Made by a program: the position numbers and the translations under genes. A stretch of 9,485 bases of DNA from Chloroflexota bacterium (GTDB lineage Bacteria > Chloroflexota > UBA6077 > FW602-bin22 > JACPQP01): contig JACPQP010000130.1 in NCBI GenBank assembly GCA_016190465.1, positions 1-9,485 on the forward strand, given 5' to 3'. This document shows, in pieces, positions 1 to 5,991 of this stretch. A model generated the notes under the pieces. The model was not told where the DNA came from, searched no databases, and was given only the letters and a program-made list of their open reading frames with translations. Numbering within the stretch: position 1 is the first letter of the stretch; each line of letters opens with the position of its first letter.

Positions 1-9
1 GCGACCGCG

Positions 10-2508
10 GTGGTTCGCTCTCACCCCGACCTCGTGGCGATTGGCGTGCTCTGGCTCCTGGCGGCCCTGTTCCACGCGCCTCTCTTCCTGCCACCACTGC
101 TGCGGCGCTATGTCGTGAGTGGTGACTTCACCAATCAGTTCTACCCCTTCCGCCACTTCGCCACCAGCGAGTGGTGGCAGGGCCGAGTCCCCCTCTGGAA
201 CCCGTACGTCTTCGCCGGGCACCCGTTCCTCGCCGACGTCCAGACGGCTGTCTTCTACCCGGTGACCTGGGTCACCGTGCTCTTGAACGGCCCGGGCAAC
301 CTCCGCTTCATCCTCCTGGAGCTGGAGATGGCCCTCCACTTTGGGCTGGCGGCCACCTTCGCCTACCTGTTCGGGCGGGAGCTGTACGGCCGTCGCGTTC
401 CGGCCGTGCTCGCCGCCCTCGTCTTCACCTTCTCCGGTTTTCTCACGTCCTACCCGGTCCAGCAGCTCGCGATGTTGGAGACGGCGGTCTGGCTCCCCCT
501 CTCCCTCTACTTTCTCGAGCGCGGCGCTCCCCGTCCCCCCGTCGCCCCGTCGCCCCGTCGCCCTTTCGCGTCTTTCGCTCGTTTCGTGCCGTTCGTGGTC
601 CAAACTCCTGCCCCGTCGCCCGCCGTTCCTGAGCTGGGCCCCGTACGGCGACACGGAGAGGAGGGACCCGTCACCGCGTCTCCGCGTCTCGGCTCGCCGT
701 GTCTCCGCACCGTGTCCGCGGCGTGGCAGTACGCGGCGCTGGCTGGCGCGGCGAACGGGCTTGGCCTGCTCGCGGGGCATCCGCAGACGTCGCTGTTCGC
801 GGGCTATCTTGCCGTGGTCTACCTCGTCTACCGCTACTGGCGCTTCGGAGTTCGGGCGCTGTTGCTCGCCGTGGTCATCTTCGCGACGGCCAGCGTCGGG
901 TTGGCCGCGGTCGCCGTGGTGCCGGCCGTGGAGTTCCTGCCCCTTTCGACGCGCGCCCAGCTCGACTTCGCCGCGGCCGGCCACGGCTACGCGCCAACGT
1001 CGCTCCTCGGCGCGCTGATCCCGCTCTGGCGCGAGGAGAAGGCGCTCTCCATCGGTATCGTCGGGCTGGTGCTCGCCGGCCTGGCGATCTGGCGAGATCG
1101 TCGGCCGGCCGTGCGGTTCTGGGCCGGCGTCGGTCTCTTCTCGTTCCTCCTCTCGGTCGGCAGCAGCACGCCACTGTACTGGCTACTCTACGAGTTCGCG
1201 CCGGGCTTTCGCCTGTTCCGCGACCAGGAGCGGGTGATGTACCTGTGGTCGCTGGCCGGTGCAGTGCTCGCGGGCTATGGCTGGCTCGCCCTGACACGCG
1301 ACGGGGCGAAGGGCGCTGTCAACGGATTTCAGGAGCGGATTGAGCGGATTAGCCCATCGGCAATCCGTTCAATCCGCTCCCCGAATCCGTTGACAGCGCC
1401 CTTCGCCGTCGGACGCGGCCTGCTCATCGGCGCAGGGGGCGGACTCCTGGCGGCCGGTGTCGTCTGGCTCGGTGAAGGCGGGCAGACGGCCGGGTCTGCC
1501 TGGAGCGCGGCGCGGGCGGCGCTGGCCTCGGCCGGCGTTCTCCTCCCACTGGCGCTGTTGCTCGTCCGGTGGGGCCGCTGGCCGGTTGGCCACCGGACGA
1601 GCGCAGTCACGATGGCGCTGCTGCTCGCGGTCGACCTGTGGTCGATCAACTACGGCAACAACCAGGCTGCGGTCGACCCCGACCCTGTCCCGCGCCTCGG
1701 GGCGACCGCAGCCTTCATCCGCTCGTCGATCGACGAGCCATTTCGCATCCGCCCGGCCAGTGATTCGGTGTTCCCGCCGAACGATGCGATGCTGCTCGGC
1801 CTGCCGACGATCAATGGCGACACGCCGTTCCAGCTCGCCCGCCAGGCCGAGCTGCTGGCGCGTCCCGAGGCCGACTACCGGCTCTGGCAATTGCTGAACG
1901 TCAAGTACGTCCTCTTCGAGCCCGAGCGGCCCGCCATGCCCGGAATCGAGCCGATCGCCCAGCAACCGAATCACGTGATCTACCGGATGCAGTACTCTCT
2001 GCCGCGTGCCTGGGCAGTACGCCGCCACCAGGTGGCTTCCAGTTCGGCAGAGGCGCGGGCGATGGTGCTCGCGCCCGAGTTCCACCCTGGCGACGTGGTG
2101 ATCCTCGAGGAGCCACCCCGCGGTCCGGCCGTCGTGCCGGGCCCGCGCCCCGACGTTCGCATCGAGCGGCTGGAGCCGCGGCGTGTCGAGATCGCGGCCG
2201 ACGCCGACGCTCCTGCCTTCCTCGTCCTGGCCGACTCGTTCTACCCTGGCTGGGTGGCGACGGTCGACGGATCCACCGTGCCGATCTACCGGGCGAACTA
2301 CCTGACTCGGGCCATCGAGCTACCGCCGGGCCAGCATCGAGTCGTGTTCGCCTATCGACCGGCCTCGTTCCTGGTGGGCGTGGCGATCAGCGCGGTCACA
2401 CTGCTGGCGCTGGCCACCCTCCTATGGTCCCACTGTAGCTCACGCTGTGCCAATCTTCTCACCACCCCGACTGCTGGCGCTGGCCACCCTCCTATGGTCC
2501 CACTGTGA
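10..2508 (+). CDS. YfhO-family polytopic membrane protein (GT-C-like glycosyltransferase), with two in-frame repeat insertions
   Basis: Predicted inner-membrane protein of 832 aa. YfhO-family proteins are linked to transfer of sugars from lipid carriers onto envelope polymers; the substrate here is unknown. Visible hallmarks: a first membrane helix (about residues 8-28) followed by SGDFTNQFYPF with Asp39 in the position of the GT-C acidic residue; WNPYVFAGHPFLADVQTAVFYP (64-84); AGHPQTSLF (255-263); TPLYWLLYEFAPGFRLFRDQERVMY (about 386-410); and a C-terminal extracytoplasmic domain ending in FYPGWVATVDG and IYRANYLTRAIELPPG before a last helix. Residues about 172-237 and 431-467 are unlike the family: they are encoded by a low-complexity repeat and by a palindrome (separate entries). 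The C-terminal tail after the last helix (SHCSSRCANLLTTP onward) also looks non-native and lies in a 37-bp duplication. The GTG at 10 is used as start, but the frame is open to the window edge, so the gene may begin upstream. It converges on and overlaps the GT39 gene by 17 bp. Family certain, activity uncertain. Confidence 0.88.
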   Translation: MVRSHPDLVAIGVLWLLAALFHAPLFLPPLLRRYVVSGDFTNQFYPFRHFATSEWWQGRVPLWNPYVFAGHPFLADVQTAVFYPVTWVTVLLNGPGNLRFILLELEMALHFGLAATFAYLFGRELYGRRVPAVLAALVFTFSGFLTSYPVQQLAMLETAVWLPLSLYFLERGAPRPPVAPSPRRPFASFARFVPFVVQTPAPSPAVPELGPVRRHGEEGPVTASPRLGSPCLRTVSAAWQYAALAGAANGLGLLAGHPQTSLFAGYLAVVYLVYRYWRFGVRALLLAVVIFATASVGLAAVAVVPAVEFLPLSTRAQLDFAAAGHGYAPTSLLGALIPLWREEKALSIGIVGLVLAGLAIWRDRRPAVRFWAGVGLFSFLLSVGSSTPLYWLLYEFAPGFRLFRDQERVMYLWSLAGAVLAGYGWLALTRDGAKGAVNGFQERIERISPSAIRSIRSPNPLTAPFAVGRGLLIGAGGGLLAAGVVWLGEGGQTAGSAWSAARAALASAGVLLPLALLLVRWGRWPVGHRTSAVTMALLLAVDLWSINYGNNQAAVDPDPVPRLGATAAFIRSSIDEPFRIRPASDSVFPPNDAMLLGLPTINGDTPFQLARQAELLARPEADYRLWQLLNVKYVLFEPERPAMPGIEPIAQQPNHVIYRMQYSLPRAWAVRRHQVASSSAEARAMVLAPEFHPGDVVILEEPPRGPAVVPGPRPDVRIERLEPRRVEIAADADAPAFLVLADSFYPGWVATVDGSTVPIYRANYLTRAIELPPGQHRVVFAYRPASFLVGVAISAVTLLALATLLWSHCSSRCANLLTTPTAGAGHPPMVPL
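530..716 (-). repeat. Dispersed low-complexity repeat block inside the YfhO gene
   Basis: Read on the minus strand, 541-630 contains GCGACGGGGC, then TTTGGACCACGAA, then several CGAAAG-type units, then GCGAAAGGGCGACGGGG. This is the same order, at high identity over about 80 bp, as the intergenic copy at 9295-9378, and more loosely as 8614-8676. The adjoining 640-716 is a second simple pattern of GGAGACACGG/GGAGACGCGG type on the minus strand. Together they encode about 65 Pro/Arg/Ser-rich residues (about 172-237) between two conserved YfhO segments (YFLER and AWQYAALAGAANG). The reading frame stays open. Confidence 0.85.
1300..1410. repeat. 111-bp near-perfect palindrome in frame within the YfhO gene
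   Basis: The left arm 1300-1350 and the right arm 1362-1410 are inverse complements apart from a 2-nt indel and four mismatches, including one 22-bp perfect stretch (1306-1327 against 1384-1405). The loop is 1351-1361 and can itself pair GCC with GGC around CATC. Its length is 37 codons, so it adds residues about 431-467 without shifting the frame. The encoded peptide is charged (AVNGFQERIERISPSAIRSI) and sits between a membrane helix and the GAGGGLLAAG helix, consistent with a loop. ACGCG occurs on both sides (1296-1300 and 1413-1417), 117 bp apart, a possible but weak target duplication. Confidence 0.9.
2400..2436 (+). repeat. 37-bp direct repeat, copy 1 (last helix of YfhO)
   Basis: Identical over 37 bp to 2470-2506. 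In this copy the YfhO frame reads LLALATLLWSHC, part of the last membrane helix. The spacing of 70 bp is not a multiple of three, so the two copies are read in different frames of the same gene. Confidence 0.95.
2470..2506 (+). repeat. 37-bp direct repeat, copy 2 (overlapping the GT39 stop)
   Basis: Second copy of the sequence at 2400-2436. It contains the last 15 nt of the minus-strand GT39 gene including its stop (2492-2494), and in the other direction encodes the end of the YfhO protein (TAGAGHPPMVPL). No terminator hairpin with a T-run is visible between the two convergent genes. Confidence 0.95.
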
Positions 2509-5500
2509 CCTGTCCCAGGATGGTCCGGTCCCCCACCAGCGCGCCATCGCCGTCGAGAATCGGTAGGCGGGTGCCCGTGACCGGATCGTACATCCCGATC
2601 TCGACGGCATATGCGCCCGCCGGCAGGTCCGGCTTCAGCCTCAGGACGTAGTCGTCGGCCAGGTACTCGCCGGCGGTCCAGCTCGTGGTCGGGGCCTCTC
2701 CACGCTGGGGGGGAGCATCATCTTGCGCCCAGACGAAACCGGTTTCGTCGTCGATCTGAATGAGGTGCGTGAAGACCGTGTACGGCACGTCGGACGGCCC
2801 GTCGGCGCGCCAGTGAAGGGTCACACGGAGCTCGCCACCGGGTCGCACCAGGTTCGCGTCCAGCCGGTAGGCGATGAGCTGCCCGACCTCCCCGACCTGG
2901 TACTGTGCTGTGGTCGGGATGCCGCGCGGCGGCTCGAAGCTCACGCTTCGATCGAGCACCTCGAGCTCGCCGACGAGCGCGCTGCCCAGGTGCCGCCCTC
3001 GGTCCCCATCAGGCTCCAGCACCTCGATCTCCAGTTTCGCACGTCCGGGCGCGGTGCGCGGTCCGATCGGGACGCGATGTCGGTCCAGCGTCACTTCGCC
3101 CGCTCGCCAGGTCGAGGTCGGCGAGCGGCCATCGGCCGGAGGCCCCTCGCCCACGACGTGGCGTGTCCCCCCGGCGTCGATCACCGTGAGACGAGTTCGG
3201 TAGTCAACCGTGGGCACGACGAGCGCTCGCCAGGCGAGCACCAGCCTGCCGGTCTCACCGCGACGCAGCGACGGGGTCTCGACGGTAGCGCCGAGCAGCT
3301 CGACGATCCCACCAAACCGGTGGCCACTGCGCGTAGCGAGGGCGACCGTCGCCGAGTCGGGTAGCCTCTCGGAACGCTCGATCCGCACCGCCCCGATGGT
3401 CGCAGCCGTGCCCATCGCGCGCCCGTGCTCATCCCGCACGCTCAGATCCCGACGAGTTCCCCGCGGATAGACGACGACCTCCAGGCGGTAGAGACCCGGG
3501 GGGGTGCCTGCCGGGATCGGCAGCGTGGCACGATCGCGCACGATCTGACCAACGCGCCAGGAGTAGGTCGGATAGGTGTCGGCCGCCGGACGCTCGTCGA
3601 CGCGCGACCAGACGTGGCGCTCGTCGCGCAACCGCACCGAGACCACGTAGTCCTGGTCCAGCTTCCGCGGCGCCTGCCAGTAGAAGAGGAGCGGCAGATC
3701 GGCACCCGCCGGAAGACGCTCGGGCCAGGGATCGAACCCAAGAAAGTGGAGCGTGTCGTCGAAGTTGATCGGGTAGGAGCGCTCCGGTTCAAGCGTCGGC
3801 GCGAAACGATGCTGCCGGGAGACGTCGTAGAGCGCTAGCCCGAGGCCGTGAAAGCTCCGGTCCACCGGCAGGCGAGGAAAGGTCGTGTTGAGGGAATCGC
3901 GGAAGAAGCCGGTGGGGTCGGCCCAGTCCTCGTGCCAGAGGACGACCCAGATCCGCTGGTTGCCCACGATGGCCTGGTTGAGGAGACCGCTGAGCGCGGC
4001 GATGTCGTCGCGGGCGCCGATGCCGTGGACCGGAGCGCGGCCGCCGTAGTAGAGCTCGAACGTCTGGTGTGAATCGAGAATCAGGGCGATCGCGTCGCCG
4101 GGCTGCTCCCGCTCTCGGATGTAGGCGGCGACCGCCCGGAAGTCCTCCTTCGCGTACGCCGCGCCATCATAGACCTGACGGATCTCGAGGAGCGATGCGC
4201 CCAGCGTGGTCATCGCCAGCGTCGCGGCCAGCGCGTTCGCGGCGAGGTTCAGTGGCAGGCTCGGCCAGCGCTTCGCCGCGAGCCCGCCGAGCGCCGACAG
4301 CAGATCGAGGGCCCGAGCGACAAGCAGATAGAATGCGGGCACGGCGGCGATGAGGTACCGCTCGGTGAACTTGGGGTTCCGCGCGGTCAGCGCGTAGAGA
4401 CAGGTCATCGGCACGACGACGGCGACCGCCAGGAAGACGTCCTGGCGCTGGCCAGAGGCGACACCGCGCCAGACTGCCGCGACGATCGCCACGGCGAACA
4501 GCGCCGCGATGGCGCCGACGGCAACCGCCGGGGACCCGCTCCAGCCGACGGCGACTGTCGTGAACGTGCGGTCGACGAAGGATTGGAGGCTAAGCTCGCC
4601 CGCCCAGAAGTCGGGAAACTGCCAGATCCGCAGCCATTGCCGGAGCGCGCCCAGGGACCACGGGATGAAGAGCAGCAGGCCGAGCAGCATCGCCCCCAGC
4701 GCCGGCAGAAGCTGGCGACGGTGGGCGCGAGCACCTAGCCCCAGGTAGATGACGTGGGCCGCCCAGACGAAGACCCCGAAATAGTGAGCGTAGATCAGTG
4801 CGCCGAGCGCGATCCCATAGGCGATCCAGCAGCCTCGGCACGGCCGCCCGCGCACCGGATGCAGCGCACGCCACAGGCCGAGCGAAGCGATGACGCCCGT
4901 GAGCGCGAGGAGGCTGTAGTTTCGCGCGTCGCGAGCGTAGTAGACGAGAAACGGCGAGACGGCGACGAGCCCGGTGCCGACAGGGACCACGAGCGACGCC
5001 CGCTGGGGGGGCCAGGGCGGCCACGGGGGCCAGGGCGGCCACGGGGGCCGCGGGCGGCCACAGGGGGCCGCCCCTACCGTAGGGGCACCCCCCTGTGGGT
5101 GCCCCGTCCCTGTGGGTGCCGCGTTCGCGGGTGCGGCATCCCCCGGCCGGTCGAGCTCATACCCCAGACGGCAGGTCGTCGCGATAAGGAGCGTTCCGAT
5201 GACCACCGACAGCACGCGAACCGCAAACTCACCCGGTCCGGCGAGCCGGACCCAACCCCACAGCAGGAGGTAGTAGAGCGGGGGATGGATATCCCCCTGA
5301 ACCAGGATGCCCAGCATCTGCCCGAGCGGAAGAATCACTTCGCTGACGCTGAATCCCTCGTCAAACCAGAAACTCTGCTCACCCAGGCGATACACGCGGA
5401 GGCCAAACCCCAGCAGGAGGACGAGGGCCAGCAGGCCACGGGCGAGCCGTACATCCTGGGATTTTGGGGTCGGGGATTGGGGGTTGGGGAATGATCGGCT

Positions 5501-5518
5501 GCTCAACGACTCACCCAA
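2492..5518 (-). CDS. GT39/ArnT-like membrane glycosyltransferase with three C-terminal beta-sandwich modules
   Basis: Predicted 1008-aa polytopic glycosyltransferase that would use a polyprenyl-phosphate sugar donor at the outer face of the membrane; the acceptor is unknown. Visible: first helix about 26-43; family motif EQSFWFDEGFS with Asp53-Glu54 as catalytic candidate; GDIHPPLYYLLLWGW (75-89); SPFLVYYARDARNYSLL (188-204); then about eight more helices to about residue 445. Usual GT39 proteins are about half this length. The extra C-terminal part holds three similar modules (about 582-690, 733-840, 878-990), each with a W/YWRA-like core, a TxxWRxGE-like segment and an LPAGxYxLEVxxY-like end strand. 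Residues about 124-173 are a repeat-encoded insertion (PPWPPWPPWPPWPP). The start is unsettled: TTG at 5518 (used) and TTG at 5506 both lie just before a C-rich repeat encoding SFPNPQSPTPKSQD, and neither has a clear Shine-Dalgarno. It has its own promoter, downstream of a terminator. Confidence 0.88.
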   Translation of the reverse strand: MGESLSSRSFPNPQSPTPKSQDVRLARGLLALVLLLGFGLRVYRLGEQSFWFDEGFSVSEVILPLGQMLGILVQGDIHPPLYYLLLWGWVRLAGPGEFAVRVLSVVIGTLLIATTCRLGYELDRPGDAAPANAAPTGTGHPQGGAPTVGAAPCGRPRPPWPPWPPWPPWPPQRASLVVPVGTGLVAVSPFLVYYARDARNYSLLALTGVIASLGLWRALHPVRGRPCRGCWIAYGIALGALIYAHYFGVFVWAAHVIYLGLGARAHRRQLLPALGAMLLGLLLFIPWSLGALRQWLRIWQFPDFWAGELSLQSFVDRTFTTVAVGWSGSPAVAVGAIAALFAVAIVAAVWRGVASGQRQDVFLAVAVVVPMTCLYALTARNPKFTERYLIAAVPAFYLLVARALDLLSALGGLAAKRWPSLPLNLAANALAATLAMTTLGASLLEIRQVYDGAAYAKEDFRAVAAYIREREQPGDAIALILDSHQTFELYYGGRAPVHGIGARDDIAALSGLLNQAIVGNQRIWVVLWHEDWADPTGFFRDSLNTTFPRLPVDRSFHGLGLALYDVSRQHRFAPTLEPERSYPINFDDTLHFLGFDPWPERLPAGADLPLLFYWQAPRKLDQDYVVSVRLRDERHVWSRVDERPAADTYPTYSWRVGQIVRDRATLPIPAGTPPGLYRLEVVVYPRGTRRDLSVRDEHGRAMGTAATIGAVRIERSERLPDSATVALATRSGHRFGGIVELLGATVETPSLRRGETGRLVLAWRALVVPTVDYRTRLTVIDAGGTRHVVGEGPPADGRSPTSTWRAGEVTLDRHRVPIGPRTAPGRAKLEIEVLEPDGDRGRHLGSALVGELEVLDRSVSFEPPRGIPTTAQYQVGEVGQLIAYRLDANLVRPGGELRVTLHWRADGPSDVPYTVFTHLIQIDDETGFVWAQDDAPPQRGEAPTTSWTAGEYLADDYVLRLKPDLPAGAYAVEIGMYDPVTGTRLPILDGDGALVGDRTILGQVTVGP
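5000..5149 (-). repeat. In-frame insert of 18-bp units plus REP-like hairpins in the GT39 gene
   Basis: Three tandem units of GGGGGCCAGGGCGGCCAC type occupy 5007-5061 (the third has a 1-nt insertion). They are followed by two small palindromes: GGGCGGCC with GGCCGCCC (about 5052-5074), and GGGGCACCC (5082-5090) with GGGTGCCCC (5097-5105), then a partial repetition CCTGTGGGTGCC. The minus strand reads through as Pro/Gly/Trp-rich residues 124-173 between two membrane helices of GT39. The first hairpin resembles the one at 7362-7391 near glcF. Confidence 0.85.
5466..5489 (+). other. G-quadruplex-capable tract at the GT39 start
   Basis: The plus strand has four G-runs of 4, 4, 5 and 4 separated by loops of 2, 3 and 2 nt (GGGG at 5466, 5472, 5479 and 5486). 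This is the template strand of GT39, codons about 10-18; the coding strand is a C-rich simple repeat (CCCCAA/CCCAATCCCC type). Fold formation is inferred from the motif only. Confidence 0.75.
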
Positions 5519-5552
5519 AGCAGAACTGACAGATCCAGGGCATTGCGCCTGT

Positions 5553-5582
5553 ATGATACCTGAGTCTGTCGCGTCAAGCCAA
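5553..5582 (-). promoter_or_regulatory. Predicted promoter of the GT39 gene
   Basis: On the minus strand TTGGCT (5582-5577), an 18-bp spacer, then TATCAT (5558-5553). Transcription would start near 5546, giving a leader of about 28 nt. The same arrangement (TTGCCC, 18 bp, TATCAT) precedes the coiled-coil gene at 8690-8719, which supports the call. An overlapping TTGACG at 5574-5569 is only 13 bp from TATCAT and is less likely to be the -35 element. Confidence 0.6.
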
Positions 5583-5631
5583 TGCTATCGCGTCGGACCA
5601 GACAGAAGCTGGGCGATCACGGCGAAAAACA

Positions 5632-5668
5632 GGAACGGGCGCCGTGGCCAGGCCACGGCGCCCGTTCC
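5632..5668 (-). terminator. Intrinsic terminator downstream of the DUF1059-like gene
   Basis: Arms 5632-5649 and 5651-5668 are perfect inverse complements (18 bp around a single centre base, so about 16 bp with a 5-nt loop in RNA). On the minus strand the stem is followed by TGTTTTTCGCC, a T-run; on the plus strand it is followed by C-rich DNA. It therefore ends minus-strand transcription, 23 nt after the small gene's stop, and separates glcF/DUF1059 from GT39. Confidence 0.85.
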
Positions 5669-5691
5669 GCCTCCCCCCTTCTCTCTCTCCG

Positions 5692-5868
5692 CTATCTCTG
5701 AACCGCGGCGCGGAGATACTTCCGTGCCTCGGCCTCGGGCAGTTCCATCCCGTGTGCCGTCTTGGCGTGCTCCTGCATCGCCTTCAGCAGCTCGGTTTCG
5801 CTCTCGGCAGTGATGGTATGTCCGCAAGGTGGAGGACAGGTATAGCTCATCCTGGCCACAGCGTTCAC
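5692..5868 (-). CDS. DUF1059-like small protein, putative metal binding
   Basis: A 58-aa ORF. From its internal Met (5850) it reads MSYTCPPPCGHTITAESE, followed by TELLKAMQEHAKTAHGMEL and an end PEAEARKYLRAAVQR. The pattern of an N-terminal Cys/His cluster, an acidic stretch, an ELLxxxxEHAKxxHGM helix and a closing helix is that of the DUF1059 family of small, predicted metal-binding proteins. Cys11, Cys15, His17, His34 and His39 are possible ligands (numbered from GTG 5868). Function is unknown in the family. GTG at 5868 is chosen because GAGGAG lies 4 nt upstream; GTG at 5859 (MARMSYTC) and ATG at 5850 are in frame. It lies 123 bp downstream of glcF on the same strand and is closed by a strong terminator, so it may be cotranscribed with glcF or have its own promoter. 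Confidence 0.82.
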   Translation of the reverse strand: MNAVARMSYTCPPPCGHTITAESETELLKAMQEHAKTAHGMELPEAEARKYLRAAVQR

Positions 5869-5991
5869 CCCCTCTCCTCGATCGAGGATCTCACTTCATC
5901 TGCCGGCATCCCGACAGGGAGTCACGCCACGAGCACAACGCGTGCCAATGCGCAGCGGATCCCGTCGCCGTCAGCAAACAGCTACCAGCCG
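5869..5991 (-). other. glcF to DUF1059 intergenic spacer with repeat and small palindrome
   Basis: Holds no ORF. GCCGTCAGC occurs at 5967-5975 and 5988-5996, around CAAACAGCTACCA, a pattern like the CTGACGGCTG-type simple repeats found between genes in many bacteria; the second unit overlaps the glcF stop. A perfect 14-bp palindrome TCCTCGATCGAGGA (5875-5888) overlaps the Shine-Dalgarno of the small gene. No convincing promoter was found. Confidence 0.5.

Noticed and set aside
520..740. CGCGGCGCT on both sides of the YfhO insert (520-528 and 732-740) as a target-site duplication
   Set aside because: The 212-bp distance is not a multiple of three, so its loss would break the frame, and the 9-mer is common in DNA of this composition.
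171..1343. Several plus-strand ORFs in other frames of the YfhO gene
   Set aside because: Arg/Pro-rich shadow translations; only the frame starting at 10 shows membrane helices and YfhO motifs.
2723..3364. Plus-strand ORF of 213 codons opposite GT39
   Set aside because: Antisense shadow of the conserved GT39 tail; composition rich in Arg and Pro without domains.
5007..5061. CRISPR-like array of short units
   Set aside because: The units are directly adjacent with no spacers, and no cas genes are near; it is a tandem repeat within a coding gene.
4754..5494. Plus-strand ORF of 246 codons opposite the GT39 N-terminal half
   Set aside because: Antisense of the catalytic membrane domain and the repeat insert; no recognisable protein features.
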